A DNA stretch of 64,000 nt, taken from positions 509,176,942 to 509,240,941 of the forward strand of contig NC_081410.1 in assembly GCF_030272615.1 (NCBI RefSeq). Direction: 5' to 3'. Positions 21,150-33,160 of this stretch are shown piece by piece (position 1 is the stretch's first letter; each line of letters starts with the position of its first letter). This DNA is from Cryptomeria japonica. Taxonomy: Eukaryota > Streptophyta > Pinopsida > Cupressales > Cupressaceae. The position numbers were made by a program, and so were the translations under genes. The notes under the pieces are model-generated. The model did not search any database, was not told where the DNA came from, and saw only the letters and a program-made list of their open reading frames with translations.

Positions 21150-23024
21150 TCATTTGGCTGTGATTGTGTATGTTTGTCTGTTTGAAGGAGTTGGTAGGTT
21201 TGATGTTATTTGAGCGAAAGTTGAGGAACTAGCTCCTTGGAGAGTAACGTTCTTTTGAGCACGAGTCACGATATTAGCAGTTTGTGCTTTATTTTGTTTA
21301 TCTTTGATTATGATCACATTGCAATATTCAGGTTGGGAAGATTCAATCATGTTTATCACGTTTTCCTTGTTAATGTAGGTATAATTGACTCTAGCACCTC
21401 CCTTGGATTTTGACGAATCTCCTTGTTCATAGGTTGGTAAGGGATCTTTAAAGGCCTTATGATCAGCATTAGTCACGTGATTTCCAACAATGATTTTTCT
21501 AGCGTCGATGAAATCTTGAATTTTATGGTAGAGTTTCATGCAGTTGTTTGTGTTATGTCCCTTGTTCCGATGGTAGTCATAGTATTCATTTTCTCTCCAC
21601 CATTTAAGTTTAATTTCTAGATCATATGGTCTAGAATTGTCTGGCAATGATTTCACATCATTTGCCAATAAAGTTTTAAAAGATCATTCATATGATTCAT
21701 CTAGAGTAGTAAAATCATGCTTAGGCTTTGAAATCCAAGGTTTCTCTTTAAACCATTCTCTTGCATTCTTTGAAGGACTTTCTGTTGCAACTTCAACTGT
21801 TCCGAGTGCTTGCATGCCACTAGCCAAGTTAAATATTGTGGATTTTGTTTTTTCTTTAGCAGTATCTACCACTCCATCATTAACAGTGTTTCTATTGTTA
21901 TCTTTTTCGTATTTCTAGTATTTGCTCTTTTCTTTAGAACTAGAACCTTGTGATTTTTCTTTCCAAAGTGATATATCTCCCTTTTTATAGGCACATCTTC
22001 CATTTGGAGGGCATTATCTACCATTTTTTTGAATGAAGGATGTACTTGCATATGGACATTGTATTTCAATTCAGGGATTAAGTTGCTGACAAAGATATCC
22101 ATCTTCTCAAGATCTGGAATAGTCTATGAATATCTAGAGAACGTCTTTCTCCATCGTTGGAGAAAAGTGAGAAAGGGCTCTCATGTCCTTTGTTTGGTAT
22201 TGCAAAGCTCTATCATAGTGACTGGGTGAAAAATCTTTTAGGAGTGTTACTATAGAAATAGCTGGATTAATTCTTCAAAAGTTATTATTCCTATAGGTAG
22301 ACTTGAGAACCATTCCATAGCTTGCCCCCCTAAACTTCTTGGTAAAAGGCGCATGAGATACGTTTGGTCATGCATGAACTCCATAAATAAAGCACAAAAT
22401 TTTCTAATATGATCTTGAGGATCTGTATTCCCATCATATTTATCAAACTTAGGCATTTATACTTTTGAGGGAAATGAAGGCATGTAAAGGTTTTTGTCAA
22501 ATGGGAATGGGCATATTGTGTCCAGAGAATATTGTTTTGGTGATTTATCCTTGTTTTTCAGTTATGTGACCTCAATTCGTAACGCTTGTAATTGTTTGTT
22601 TACCATTCCTAATGGCATCTCTTCTACTTTAGTGATGAGGGTCTCCACATTATAGCTAGTAGGAAGTTTAGCACCTTGTTTTGCTAGTTCTAGAAAATAG
22701 TCTTCTTTTTCTCTAACCATGATAACCATCATCATTTTTCAGAAATCTTTATCCTTTTGACATTTATGTATCTGAATCTCTGGAGGTTCAGAGGCTTCAG
22801 ATTCACTTGATGAGGACTCATTGTCAGTGGCATGATTATTGAGGTTGTCATAAGTATCTCATTTACTATCTTGTCTTTCTTGCCTTTCTCCAAACTGGTA
22901 TTTGTGACGATGATGGTTTATTTGAGATGAGATTTTCTACAAAGAATGGATTTTCATTTGATGAAAAGGGTGTTCCTTTTCCTGTGTCTATTTTGCTATG
23001 AGAACTTCTGGTTTGAATAGGCAT
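21150..23024 (-). pseudogene. E1 gag
   Basis: A plausible start is the ATG at 23024 (MPIQTRSSHSKIDTGKG). The conserved capsid-like retrotransposon gag domain is clear at about 22540-22250: CPFPFDKNLYMPSFPSKV, then (after a TAA) MPKFDKYDGNTDPQDHI and LGGQAMEWFSSLPIG. It parallels E2 CPYPFDKSIPMPQFP and AMEWFSQLPPRIK. Frames 22102-21684 continue it. The nucleic-acid-binding end (21668-21150) shows KWWRENEYYDYHRNKGH followed by NTNNC, a zinc-knuckle relic in which the first Cys has become Tyr. Gag packages element RNA into particles; this copy has several stops. Confidence 0.85.
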
Positions 23025-25050
23025 TTATAACTGATGGGACCAAGAGCGAGATGTGTTGTAAAAGTCAAGATCAAATTGTAGCTAGTTGTTCATTTAACGT
23101 AGTGATTGAGTGAAGTAACTAAGATTTGGTTTGGTTTCAGGAATGATCTATCCTATGTAAGATGTTATCTAAGTTAACTTAGGTTTGATAAGATGTTATT
23201 TGAACTAGCTGAGAGATGATCGACAAAATCGTGCAATGCAATGACATGGGTACACTATCAAGATTGTTTATGCTCAGGAGGATGATAACCAGTTTTAGGC
23301 TCACTATAGGCTAGTTTAGGCAAGTTTGACTGTTCTGGATTGGCAAAATCAAAGATTCATATGACAAGTTTTACAGGGCCAGATGACAGTATGATATCTT
23401 GAGGAAAATGACAATACTATGTTGTACGAGTTGCTACCTAGTACCATACGATAGATGGGTATATCTAGAATGATAGGCTGTTCAGTGCAAAAATTTATTG
23501 TATGACACATGATGGAGGCTCAAATGACAATTCTCAGAACCTAACGATAGACAATCAGGGCTCATGCGATACTGAATGGAGGATGAAACGATAGACTGTT
23601 AGGATTTATAGAATATCGTATGACACAGAATATGAAGCAAGACGATAAATCAGAAGACCTATATGACTGTGTCTGGACAGAGGTTAAATTCTAAGTTTTT
23701 AATGATTGATTATGACCAGTTTTGAGGTAGACTAGTTTTTGACACTAACAAAGTTTATCACTGAGTTACTTGGTATTGTTTTCTCCATTTTTGGTATTCT
23801 ATTTTTAATTTCAGGAATGAAAACATAGAAAACACGTAATATGAATAATAATTCCAATCACAATATGCAAACCCTATGGAAGTGGTCTCAGAGAAGAAAA
23901 AATTTGCTTTCTGATGTACACACCCAATAGCTAATCAGAATACTTCCGCTGAGTCTCACACAATGGATTCTCAACGTCATATTAGCCGACTACAAACGCT
24001 AATGGGGGCACAATATGGCAAGTGTCTTGGGAGAGTTATTATCTCTCTTGCACAAAGATTATCAACCTTTAGGAGGTGAATCAGGTAGCTTCTAATTTGA
24101 ATTAGAACTAGTAAGGGGTCTGTTTGGTGCGTCGAGATATAAACTCAATTAAGAGGTCTCCTAGCCTTGAAAACCAAGGTTTAATAAACCCAAAGGTATA
24201 GAGTAGAGATATTCCCGAGCACTGTCGTTGACTTGATTTTAATCAAATCACGTTTATTTTATAGTGGGTTGGAGTACTTGGAGTTTAGCCATTCCCACTT
24301 GTGTCATTCCCCTCTCACCAGTCGTAATGGCTATAGAGTTGTTAGCTCCTCGGGAGGGCAGGCCCGCTAAAGATGTACAAATCTCAAAATTAAATAAAAT
24401 GCCTCAAGGGTCTGGATTTTTTATTGTCTATATAGACAAGAGCATACTCTCCTACCTCTCAGATTTTTCTTAAAACATGAAATACAGATTTGTTCTTTAA
24501 CCAGATAGCAAGCTAGGTGCCTAAAAAATGAATTTAATGAATACACAATGTTTGGTCCATTTTCTTTAGGCAACCTGCAAAAACAACATATCAGTAGTCA
24601 TGTTGTTTTTATTCTTTGACAGGCATATGTTTGATTGATAAATTATTTGACAAGTGTCTCACATGAAACTGGTTAGGCTGTAAAAATATCAGGCAGACAA
24701 AATACAATTCAGGGTTAGTGTCAATGTAATCAAAATCGAACATAAAACTTGAAGACCAAAACTAGCTTTAACCTATCAGAATATAGAATCGTACCACAAT
24801 TCTCACAGAAGAAAATGATAAAAGCCTTTTATCATTTGAGTTAGAACTTATCATGAAATGATAGAGTACAAAACCTAATATTCAGAGCAGAAATTCATAA
24901 GATTCCATTTCCTGATTCATACAATAAAACAAAGCTTTTGACAAAATCTCGTACGATGTAGTGATAACACTCGTACGATATTTAGCAGCGATTGTACGAA
25001 TGAGACCTGTAGGATAGAAAAAGTAATTTGAGGCTAAAAAGAGTAGTCTT
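23025..25050 (-). other. E1 untranslated leader
   Basis: About 2 kb between PBS and gag without a recognisable protein. It includes the degenerate TRTCRTNTGA motif array (23340-23680), a second cluster of CGTACGA words (24940-25010), and a less AT-rich block (about 23860-24420) that may be structured RNA. A short plus-strand open frame at 24264-24473 has no support. Confidence 0.6.
23340..23680 (-). repeat. E1 degenerate TTGTCATNTGA / TATCGTTTGA motif array (gag side)
   Basis: On the minus strand at least twelve related words occur about every 25 bp: TTGTCATATGA, TTGTCATTTGAG, TATCGTTTCAT, GTGTCATACGATA, TATCGTATGG and others. It ends some 300 bp upstream of the gag ATG. The same family is found in the PMD-side array at 11470-11710, oriented toward the PMD gene. 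Confidence 0.5.
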
Positions 25051-25070
25051 CTACCCCATGGTGGGTGCCA
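25051..25070 (-). promoter_or_regulatory. E1 primer binding site
   Basis: Element sense reads TGGCACCCACCATGGGGTAG, four T after the 5' LTR. It begins TGG, as required to pair with a tRNA CCA end. E2 has TGGCACACCTGGTGGGAC at the same place. I do not assign the tRNA. Confidence 0.7.
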
Positions 25071-25074
25071 AAAA

Positions 25075-26005
25075 TGTGTGTGTGAAAAGTGGACTCGTCT
25101 GTATCTGGAATACACAAAACTTCAATTAATTCATTACATGTATGGTTAGATAGATATAAGCATGAATAATAAAACCATTACAAATCAACCCATTGTCTTC
25201 TAAAAGATGCAAGTATAAGATTGCTCTTAGATTTGTATAAGCAATACCAGTGACTAGACTACACCAAGATGAAGGATTTAAATGATATTAAGCTAAATGG
25301 ATGCAAGATGGATGAATGATTCAATCAATATGAATTCAAGCAATATGGAGTAACTAATATGCAATATCTCAATGCAAATACTCAATGAACTTAGAGAAAA
25401 AACAACATAATAACAATATCTTCTGTAGGATTTCTGAATGAGAGATGAGAGCCTGAATTTATAGAAAATTCAGAAAGAAACCAATGGCTGAGATCAAATG
25501 ATGATGGGCGGTCAAGATTTTCCAAGAGGAAGCACAATCCAGGTGAATTGATGTGATTGGATGCTTTTCTCAGTTTTAAAGGAAATTGAACTAAAATTAA
25601 GATAAAATCAGGAAAAAACTGATTTATTCTCTATTTAATTCAATTTTAATATTTTCTTGTTTTAATTGCTTTATTTGAGATTATTTATCAATTTTTTATT
25701 CTTTTTTTTTCAAATTAATTCCTCTTTTTGATGATTTAATGGCAATTGATTTATTTAATTAAATATGGAAAAGATATTTAATTAAAATAAATAAGATACT
25801 TGTTTAAAAAATGATTTACTTGGAATGATCAATTAATTAAATAAATATTTAATTAATATTGGTTGATTAATTTACCATGTGACATTGATGATTTTAGAAA
25901 TTAATTGTGTGCTCAAGATTTATTTAATTGCCTTTGGTTAGGACCTTGGTGATGGAATCGAGATTAGGGGCTCATGGTTTAGATGATCATTTTTAGGGTA
26001 TTAGA
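25075..26005 (-). repeat. E1 5' LTR
   Basis: 931 bp, the partner of 9168-10143. The right end reads TATTAGA where the other LTR has TATTACA, so the terminal CA has mutated. It is followed by the AATAG target duplication at 26006-26010. Confidence 0.93.
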
Positions 26006-26010
26006 AATAG
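26006..26010 (+). repeat. Target-site duplication of E1 (right), AATAG
   Basis: Matches 9163-9167 exactly. Confidence 0.9.
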
Positions 26011-26803
26011 CACACATAATTAACTTGACAATCACACATATTTTCATAAAATTAATCAAATTGTTTGCATCAACTTATATTGATATAATTTTAAATTGTA
26101 TAGCTAATAGGCCTTTTATGAATATCATTACATAGAAACAAACAAAATCAATTGAAACTATTAAATTTTTCTATCACTCCCTAAATCTCTATCGCTCCTT
26201 AAAGCTCGAACAAACTCCCTTAGTGAGAATACCTCAGGAACAAAAAGGTTTTTTCCCTCTGATCCTAGTAACCACTAAGTTTCCATCTACCAATAATAGT
26301 CTTCTATTGGTTTTATTTGACTATGTGAAAGGATTGGCTATGAGGTTTTGTATGGCTTTGAAAAAACAATAATCTTTACATATTTGATTACATGTATTGT
26401 GGATTTCTTTTATGGAGTTTTTATTAAAAAAAATCAGCTTTATATGTGAATGGCCAAGAGATGGAAGGACTGAATACAAATGTGGGTGGCAACCAAAGTT
26501 ATTGCAACATTTTACATATCCTCCAATATTTTTTAATAGAAGAGCATCCAAGTTTGACATGGACTTTTTGGCTCTTTGTACTAAGGAACCATCCTCCTCA
26601 ATTCTAAAACTAAATATAAATAAATAATTTTAGGTTTACTATAATCTATTTAACATAGGTTGTGTTAAACCATTTGTGTGCTTTGTTACACCATTTTGAG
26701 TCCACATTCCCATGAATAATTAATTTGAAAGAGGTAATACAAACGAATATTAGAAAACCTAAAAAACTATAAATCATATATATTTAATGAACTTTGATTT
26801 ATT
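26011..26803. other. AT-rich spacer between E1 and E2
   Basis: About 790 bp of AT-rich flanking DNA. Small open frames at 26321-26627 on both strands overlap each other and match nothing I recognise. Confidence 0.5.
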
Positions 26804-26808
26804 ATTAT
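26804..26808 (+). repeat. Target-site duplication of E2 (left), ATTAT
   Basis: ATTAT before the 5' LTR equals 42831-42835 after the 3' LTR. The local sequence is AT-rich, but the LTR termini define it independently. Confidence 0.85.
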
Positions 26809-27590
26809 TGTAGACACCTAAAATTGTACTGTCTAATTAAATAAATATCTTTATTTATATAATTATTTTAAGCCTAATTCTTCTATTAATTAAATAAATC
26901 TTTATTTATTTAATTAATTAATTTATCCTCTTCTAGCCTTATCTCTCATTTAAATAAATAGATTTATTTATTTAAATTATCCTTTTCCTAAATTAAATAA
27001 ATACTTTTATTTATTTAATTCATCCCATTTCTTCTATTAATTAAATAAATTTTTATTTATTGAATTAATTCATTAACCTTTTCTACCCATGACACATGTC
27101 ATTCATCTCTTAATTCCTACAATACCTACCCTCTCATTATTTTCTTATTTCCTTTACCTACCCTCTAATCATAGCCGACCATTTATCTTTTACACCTCTC
27201 AATCTTATCCCTCTATTTCTTATTGTGTCTTATATATAAGGAGATGCTTCCTTCATTATCAAACCCCCGATGATTCTAACATTCGAACTTTCATATGTGA
27301 TCAAGCCTACTTGCAACCACATTTTCTTTCTTTGTTGAGCTCTTGTGCACATATAAAATCTGAGAGTAAATATATCAAGAAAGATCAATGGAGATAGGAA
27401 GAATGGAGATCCAAACCCTATTGGACATGTGATGGTATAATCTTTGTGATTTCATTTGATTTGCATTGTCTTAGGTAATTTTCATATGTTATGGTGGATC
27501 TTTGTTGTTGTTAGGCTAGGGTTTTGTGGTTGAATTCATTTAATCTTTCAATATTGTTGTTTCCATTTTTACCATAAATATTTTGGCACA
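26809..27590 (+). repeat. E2 5' LTR
   Basis: 782 bp beginning TGTAGACACCTAAAATTG. It ends ATAAATA where the 3' LTR has ATAAACA. Five AT palindromes (TTAATTAAATAAA...TTTATTTATTTAATTAA type) lie at 26832-27070. The TATATAAGGAG at about 27231-27241 is a credible TATA box, repeated in the other LTR at 42472-42482. Confidence 0.94.
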
Positions 27591-27593
27591 CCT

Positions 27594-27611
27594 GGTGGGA
27601 CTCTTGTCCCT
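27594..27611 (+). promoter_or_regulatory. E2 primer binding site
   Basis: TGGCACACCTGGTGGGAC, three bases after the LTR; same position and first six bases as in E1. Confidence 0.7.
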
Positions 27612-29737
27612 TTTACATTTAACATATTTCGTTGCAGATTTTGTGTTTTTGATGTTGTAGATCTGACATTTCTGACAATATTTTGACATTTTTACATTTG
27701 CGCATTTTGAGATCGTGTTTTTGCTTTTCTACCACGTCTCTAATATCTGGAATCATGTTTGTGTCTTTGACATTATTTTACTTTTTTTCAGATTATAGGG
27801 TCGCATTTGTGTTAGATTTAACCGTGTTTGTGTTTCAGCTTTTTGCAATTCAATTTTTGATCCAATTTTTAAGGTTTTATTTCGTCATTCGAATTTCAGA
27901 TCTAGTTTATTTTGAGCTAACATCTTGTGATCTAGCTAATGAAATTGGTGCATCTTGTCTTGAAAGCAGAATCATTTTGTCGAAGGCCTGTATTTCACAA
28001 AGTCTTTTGGATCTAAAATTTACCTAACTTGTGTGCTTGCAGGAAGGGGTGATCATTTGAGACAATCCAAACTACTAAAAAATCTTTGTTGCAGGATCTT
28101 GACAAGGATTTTCTTTTGATCTTTATTGTGTTCCTTGTTTTCATAGATTATCAAACACTTCAATTGGTGGAATTAAATTGAACTAGTGTCTTTTGTGTCT
28201 TGAGCAATAGGCTCTTTTTGTTTAATCTCTAAAGGGCCTGTCTCCCTGTGTGATCATTAGGACTACTAGTGAGTAGAGAATGACCCAAGTGGTAGCGAGG
28301 AAAGCCCACCTCTTCCAAACCACTATAAACAAATGTATCCATGGTGAAAGCCATGGGTAACATGTGTTGATTAGTTCATACCAACACTATGTCTCCACAT
28401 AAACCCGTTTGATCAAATTTATTTGATCAGTTGTAGGGAGTAACCCCAACTGGCTGGGAGCCTTCTGTACTTATAGAGCTGAAAGCGTCGCATGTATGGC
28501 CACACGAGCAGATGCCCTTACTAGCACCTTTTTGTTGTAGAAAGCCAAAATCCTTCTAGTTGTTGGGTCAGGAGGTCTGACCTCTGGAGTGACCCATACA
28601 CATACGGTTCTTAGTAGAGATATAAAGTTTTCCACAGGGAGTTTTCATGGGGACTGATGCTTGGCTGCCCCAGAGAAGTGAGTGTCGAGGGTGGAGCTAG
28701 TGGGCTCAAACATCTAAGTATCCACTCTGAATAGCGTAGCCTTGGGGAAAAACCCATGTAGGATCAACAACTATCATCCTGGTCAACCATAAGAATTGTG
28801 CTTGTCTTCTTTTGAACAATCAAACATTCAAGATCAAACATAAAAAATATTGTGTCTTTTGTGTCTTAAAGTGTATACAAAACAATTTTACATCAAACAA
28901 CACACTTCTCTTTGAGTCAATTTTGAGTCTAAACACTTGCAAACATTGAATCTTCATCAACATTGTGTCCTCTTGTCATGGAAAACAGTGTTAAAAATTC
29001 AGATTGGGTCACAACAAACAACTTCACAAATTGGAAAAATTGCATTCAATTTTCAGAAACATGTCTGTGTCTGACATAATCATGTCTATGTCATCTAGCT
29101 GCCTCTGTGAAGGGAAGAAATGCGTTTATGCTCTCTTAAGCAACATTGCATTTACAAAATCTTAGAAAGGAGTCTGTGTCTAACAGAAACACATCTGTGC
29201 CATTTAACCGCGTCTATGAAGTATACAAGCACGTATGTGTTCAAAATTGGAAAAAATTTACAGTCCAACAAACAAGAGCAGTCATTTTCAAACTTATTGA
29301 GATTCCTAGGCTATTTCTCTGAGTTTTCATCTTGAATTCAACCTACCTTTGGGTCTCACAAAGTTCATCATCACTTTACACCTTACATTACATTTACATT
29401 TACATTTGTCTAAACTTGAGTCAAAAGGTCACTTGCTTGTCCTCATCTTACTTTGTCAACACACTATATACAACAACATTTTGCTAAGTGGTCCCTCATC
29501 AAGGTCGATCACCTTTGGGTCTCGTTTAGTCTTACTTAGAGTCAAGGTTAACTTACCTCATCAAAAGAAACTATCATCTCTTTGGAAGCCGCACCTAATC
29601 TACTACATACATATTTGGTCTTACACTTTAGACATTGCAAGTAAACTTCAGATTCATTTACATTCCATCCAACTCTTGGTCTTCCATACTATTTCCATTT
29701 TCATATAGTCTCACATATATTGGTCAAGACCTAGTTC
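27612..29737 (+). other. E2 untranslated leader
   Basis: 2.1 kb between PBS and gag. Blocks: CGTGTTTGTGTCT-like words (27680-27840); a GC-richer, probably structured block (28220-28790); a second cluster of GYGTSTRTG words (29056-29250). The open frames at 27683-28027 and 29349-29708 have no recognisable domain and I take them as chance. The leader may hold packaging and dimerisation signals, which is inference. Confidence 0.55.
29056..29250 (+). repeat. E2 degenerate CGTCTGTG motif array (gag side)
   Basis: Words such as CATGTCTGTGTCTGAC, CATGTCTATGTC, GCGTTTATGC, GTCTGTGTCTAAC, CACATCTGTGCC, CGCGTCTATGAAG and CACGTATGTGTTC recur every 20-40 bp on the plus strand, upstream of gag. The reverse complement of this family recurs at 41345-41535. 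Confidence 0.5.
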
Positions 29738-31883
29738 ATGGTTGAAACCCATTCACAAAAATCTAGGAGAGAAGCTAAAGAGGCTCAAGTGTCCGCAAAC
29801 ATGAGTGCCTATGAATATGACAATGATATCTTTTTCAATTCTGATCATACCACATTACTTGACATGGACACTTATAGAAACATTCACAATATTGAGAGCA
29901 TAGATAATAAAAACAACAATGATACACACAATGACAATATGGACAACTTTTTCGTACATCCAGCAGAAGTGGAAGACTCCATTATGGATCCCCGTTTCAA
30001 TCAATTGATTGGGGAAATAATGAGGAGAGATAGACAATATTTCCTACAAGTCATGGAGCAAAGTGGAGCCAAGATACCTCATGATTTTGATATGTCTCAA
30101 ATAATGGAACATCGACCTTTGCAACAACCTCACCTTAGCATGGATCAAAGGAGGCCTAATAGTGGAGGTAATAGAGGACCACATATGGTGCTCAAATCAC
30201 CATAATATTTGTTTCAAAACCTGAGGTCCCATACACACATGGTCAAGCATATGATACTCACCTTCGCAGACCATCATGGAAGTCTTCTACAGAAAAATAT
30301 ACTCAATCACATACCAATGCTAAGGACCAACCATCAAACCAATTGGATATCAAAAGGCATGATCAAAATTTGGACACAAGGAAACTCTACGTCAAATTTG
30401 GGGGCAACACATTAGAACAAACTCATGACATACCTGTAGAGTATGGTATACATGGACAAAATAGATATTCCATTCCTCATTATGACTCTATACCAAGTGG
30501 TCCATATACGCAGCACCACTATAGACCTCCTCCATATGAACATGTGTATGATCAATATCATCCATATATGCAGTATGCTCCTTCTCCACCTGGTACCTCA
30601 AGCATGGGATATGGTCCAAGAAGTCGATCTCCACCTAACAACAATTTGGAGTAGCAAATTAAGGACTTACAAAAGAAAATGGAGGACATAAATACACCAA
30701 AGCCAACTTACACAATTAGAGACATATGTCCCTATCCATTTGACAAAAGTATTCCAATGCCTCAATTTCCTACACACTTTGTGACACCTAAGTTTGATAA
30801 GTATAGAGGAAAAGGAGATCCTAAGGCACGTATAAGACATTTTCTCACAGCTTGCATTGAGGTAGTTACAGAAGAGACATATTTGATGAGATTATTCCCA
30901 CAGAGCTTAGGTGATCAAGCTATGGAATGGTTCTCCCAACTCCCACCTAGAATTAAGTCATGGGGTGACTTAGTAGAGGCATTTATCCAATATTTCTCAT
31001 ACAACATATAGACAGACATATCAGTCACTGCCTTGTGCAACACCAAGCAAAAGGATGGAGAGTCTTTTTCATCATTTTTACAAAGATGGAGGAATTTAGC
31101 CAACAGATGCTCTTGTGAAATTTGACCAAAAAAAATGGTATAAATGTTCACCTAGATGTTAAAAAAGACATTGGTTATGACCTAAGAAAATCTTGTTTGT
31201 CCACCTTCAAGGCTATCATTGAAAAAGGCTTAGCAATAGAGAACGTCTTAATTGAACAAGGAGTAATTAAGATATTCAAGGAAAACAAAGAGGACTTCAA
31301 AGGAAAACACAAGCCAAGATTTTGGAATAAAAACAAAAACACAGTCAATGATGGTGTTGTTGATGCCAATACAGTACAACCCAAAATTGTTTTCTCTGGA
31401 GCAAGTTCTACAAACAATCAAGTGAATACTCAAATAACTTCCAAATCATGAAGGAAGTACACCCCATTGGGAGAACCACTAGAATTAGTTTTCAAAAAGC
31501 TAGTAGCAAACAAAATAATAACAATTCTAGATCTGCCTCCATATAAGCCAAAGGTTAAACCAAATTGGTGGAATGATGATGAGTATTGTGAATTTTATAA
31601 AATCAAGGGTCATAAAACAAGAAATTGTCATCGGCTGAAGAACATCATACAAGATCTTATTGATAGAGGTGACATTGAGATTGAAGGACATTCATCCAAT
31701 CAAGAACATGAAATGTTTAAAGAACCATTCCCAAACATGACAAGGGAAAAGCTAAAGCCACAGATGACCAGACCAACTATGATTCAACTGTCAATCACAT
31801 TTCAATGGACAATTATGTTTCTACCATTATCATCAAGGACAAAACACCTGAGAATTGTACCCAAAGACCCAAGATTGTCCTAA
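29738..31883 (+). pseudogene. E2 gag
   Basis: Starts MVETHSQKSRREAKEAQ at 29738 and runs open to 30205; after stops it resumes at 30343-30654 and 30679-31011. The gag capsid-like domain is CPYPFDKSIPMPQFP, TPKFDKYRGKGDPKARI, LMRLFPQSLGDQAMEWF. A shift near 31011-31122 follows, then an Asn-rich stretch. The C-terminal block (31467-31883) has WWNDDEYCEFYKIKGHKTRN followed by C, a single knuckle-like C-x6-H-x4-C. The ATG choice rests on context and similarity to the E1 start. Gag binds and packages the element RNA. Confidence 0.87.
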
Positions 31884-32277
31884 AATACATTGGATCTTCT
31901 TCTGAACCTACCTGTGAATGCAATGTTACAACTCATTGAGGTAAATTCACTTTGCAAGGTGCTCCAGCTAAAAACACTGCTTCCTCATCAACCAAACCTG
32001 AGTATGACCTTGTAGAATAGTTAGGGAAGACACCCATGTTTATCTCCATCCTTGAACTTTTATGCATATCCCCTGCACAGAAAGCCATTCTTGAAAAATC
32101 TTTGAGAGACACTTTCGTCCCTACTGATCTGAACATGGACTAGTTTCAAGCTATGGTGGGATACCTTTCCATTCCACACTCCCTTACATTCACAGAAGCT
32201 GATGATGCCTCTGTGAGCCAGCCACATAATGCACCTTTACACATTGAAGCCTTCCTACACAAACATTGAATAAAATG

Positions 32278-32731
32278 AGTCCTGATAGATGGAAGAGATG
32301 GTCTCAATATATGTACTTTGAACACAATAATACAATTGGGATATTCGGATAAAGTTGTGAATGATACAAACAAAATTACCATCAAAGAATATGATGATGA
32401 AGAGCATTCATCCAAAGGCACAATCACCTTGCCTCTCAGAGTTGGGCCAGTTACAAAGGATGTGGTTTGTCAAGTCCTAGACCTGGATCTCACATACAAT
32501 ATATTGCTAGGACATCCATGGATTCATGAAATGAGGGCAGTCCCATCTACATACCACCAATGCATTAAGTTTCCTCACAATGGATTTGAAATAATAGTTA
32601 ATGGTGATCCTAATCCATTTATATACTGCAATAACTTGAGACCAAAAATTGAGACAATCATTCCAAGTAATAGAGAAGATGTCCCTTCTTTTGCATACAT
32701 TGACCTTAAATCATTAAAACCTTCGACATGA
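32278..32731 (+). pseudogene. E2 aspartic protease
   Basis: LIDGRDGLNICTLN starts near 32278 and aligns with the E1 loop MIDGGAGLNICT; the active-site triad here reads DGR. Then come HSSKGTITLPLRVGPVTKD, QVLDLDLTYNILLGHPWIHE and VPSTYHQCIKFPHNG, as in E1. The part 32318-32731 is one open frame. The region before it (31884-32277) is a decayed continuation from gag. It would process the polyprotein, and the altered triad makes that doubtful. Confidence 0.85.
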
Positions 32732-32815
32732 AAATAAGGTGAGCTTAAAGGGAAATATCAGGACAAAGGCATGGGTGAATACACTTTGAATCAAACCATG
32801 TGCTTACAATAAGTT

Positions 32816-33160
32816 ATGAGTTCACCAAAAGAATATGGACGACCACATTCTTCTAAACGGGTATCAATCATTACACTCAAATGGGATCCTACTATTTTCC
32901 AAAAGTGGGGTGAAATGGAAGAAGAAGACTTATACAAAATGCTTTACAAGGACCCTGAAAATGGTACACAGGATCACATTAGCATACCATGTGAAAAATA
33001 TGGCAAAGGATTCAAGATCCTACAAAAGTTTGGGTATGATGGTAAAATTCCTCTTGGCTTAAGGAAGGAAGGTATCCTTCAACCTTTGCAACCAGAATTG
33101 AAAATTAAAAAGGAGCTCTCAAAAGGACTTGGTTTCATTTCTTCTAGGGTAAATACTTGA
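32816..33160 (+). pseudogene. E2 G-patch-like segment
   Basis: Open frame of 114 codons. After a Trp/Glu-rich start (KWGEMEEEDLYKML) it has CEKYGKGFKILQKFGYDGKI and PLGLRKEGILQPLQ, ending KGLGFISSR. The regularly spaced glycines next to aromatic residues fit a G-patch. E1 keeps the same segment at 20040-20240, so it is a lineage feature placed between protease and RT. Confidence 0.6.

Larger units (their letters stand above)
9168..26005 (-). mobile_element. E1: full-length Ty3/gypsy (Tat-type) retrotransposon
   Basis: A 16.8-kb element read on the minus strand. The 5' LTR is 25075-26005 and the 3' LTR 9168-10143; the PBS is at 25051-25070, the PPT at 10144-10157, and the AATAG duplications at 9163-9167 and 26006-26010. 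Internal order in element sense is leader, gag, protease, G-patch-like segment, RT, degenerate native RNase H, second RNase H, integrase, then an antisense plant-mobile-domain gene. A second RNase H and extra length between integrase and 3' LTR are known features of the Tat group. Many stops, a YVDE RT motif and an integrase deletion show it is no longer autonomous. Confidence 0.93.

Noticed and set aside
27089-27397. 102-codon frame in the E2 5' LTR (repeated partly in the 3' LTR)
   Set aside because: It lies inside LTR non-coding sequence across the likely TATA region, is shorter in the partner copy and has no domain.
29349-29708. 119-codon frame in the E2 leader as an upstream gene
   Set aside because: His/Leu-rich low-complexity peptide with no domain, lying just before the gag start; E1 has no counterpart.
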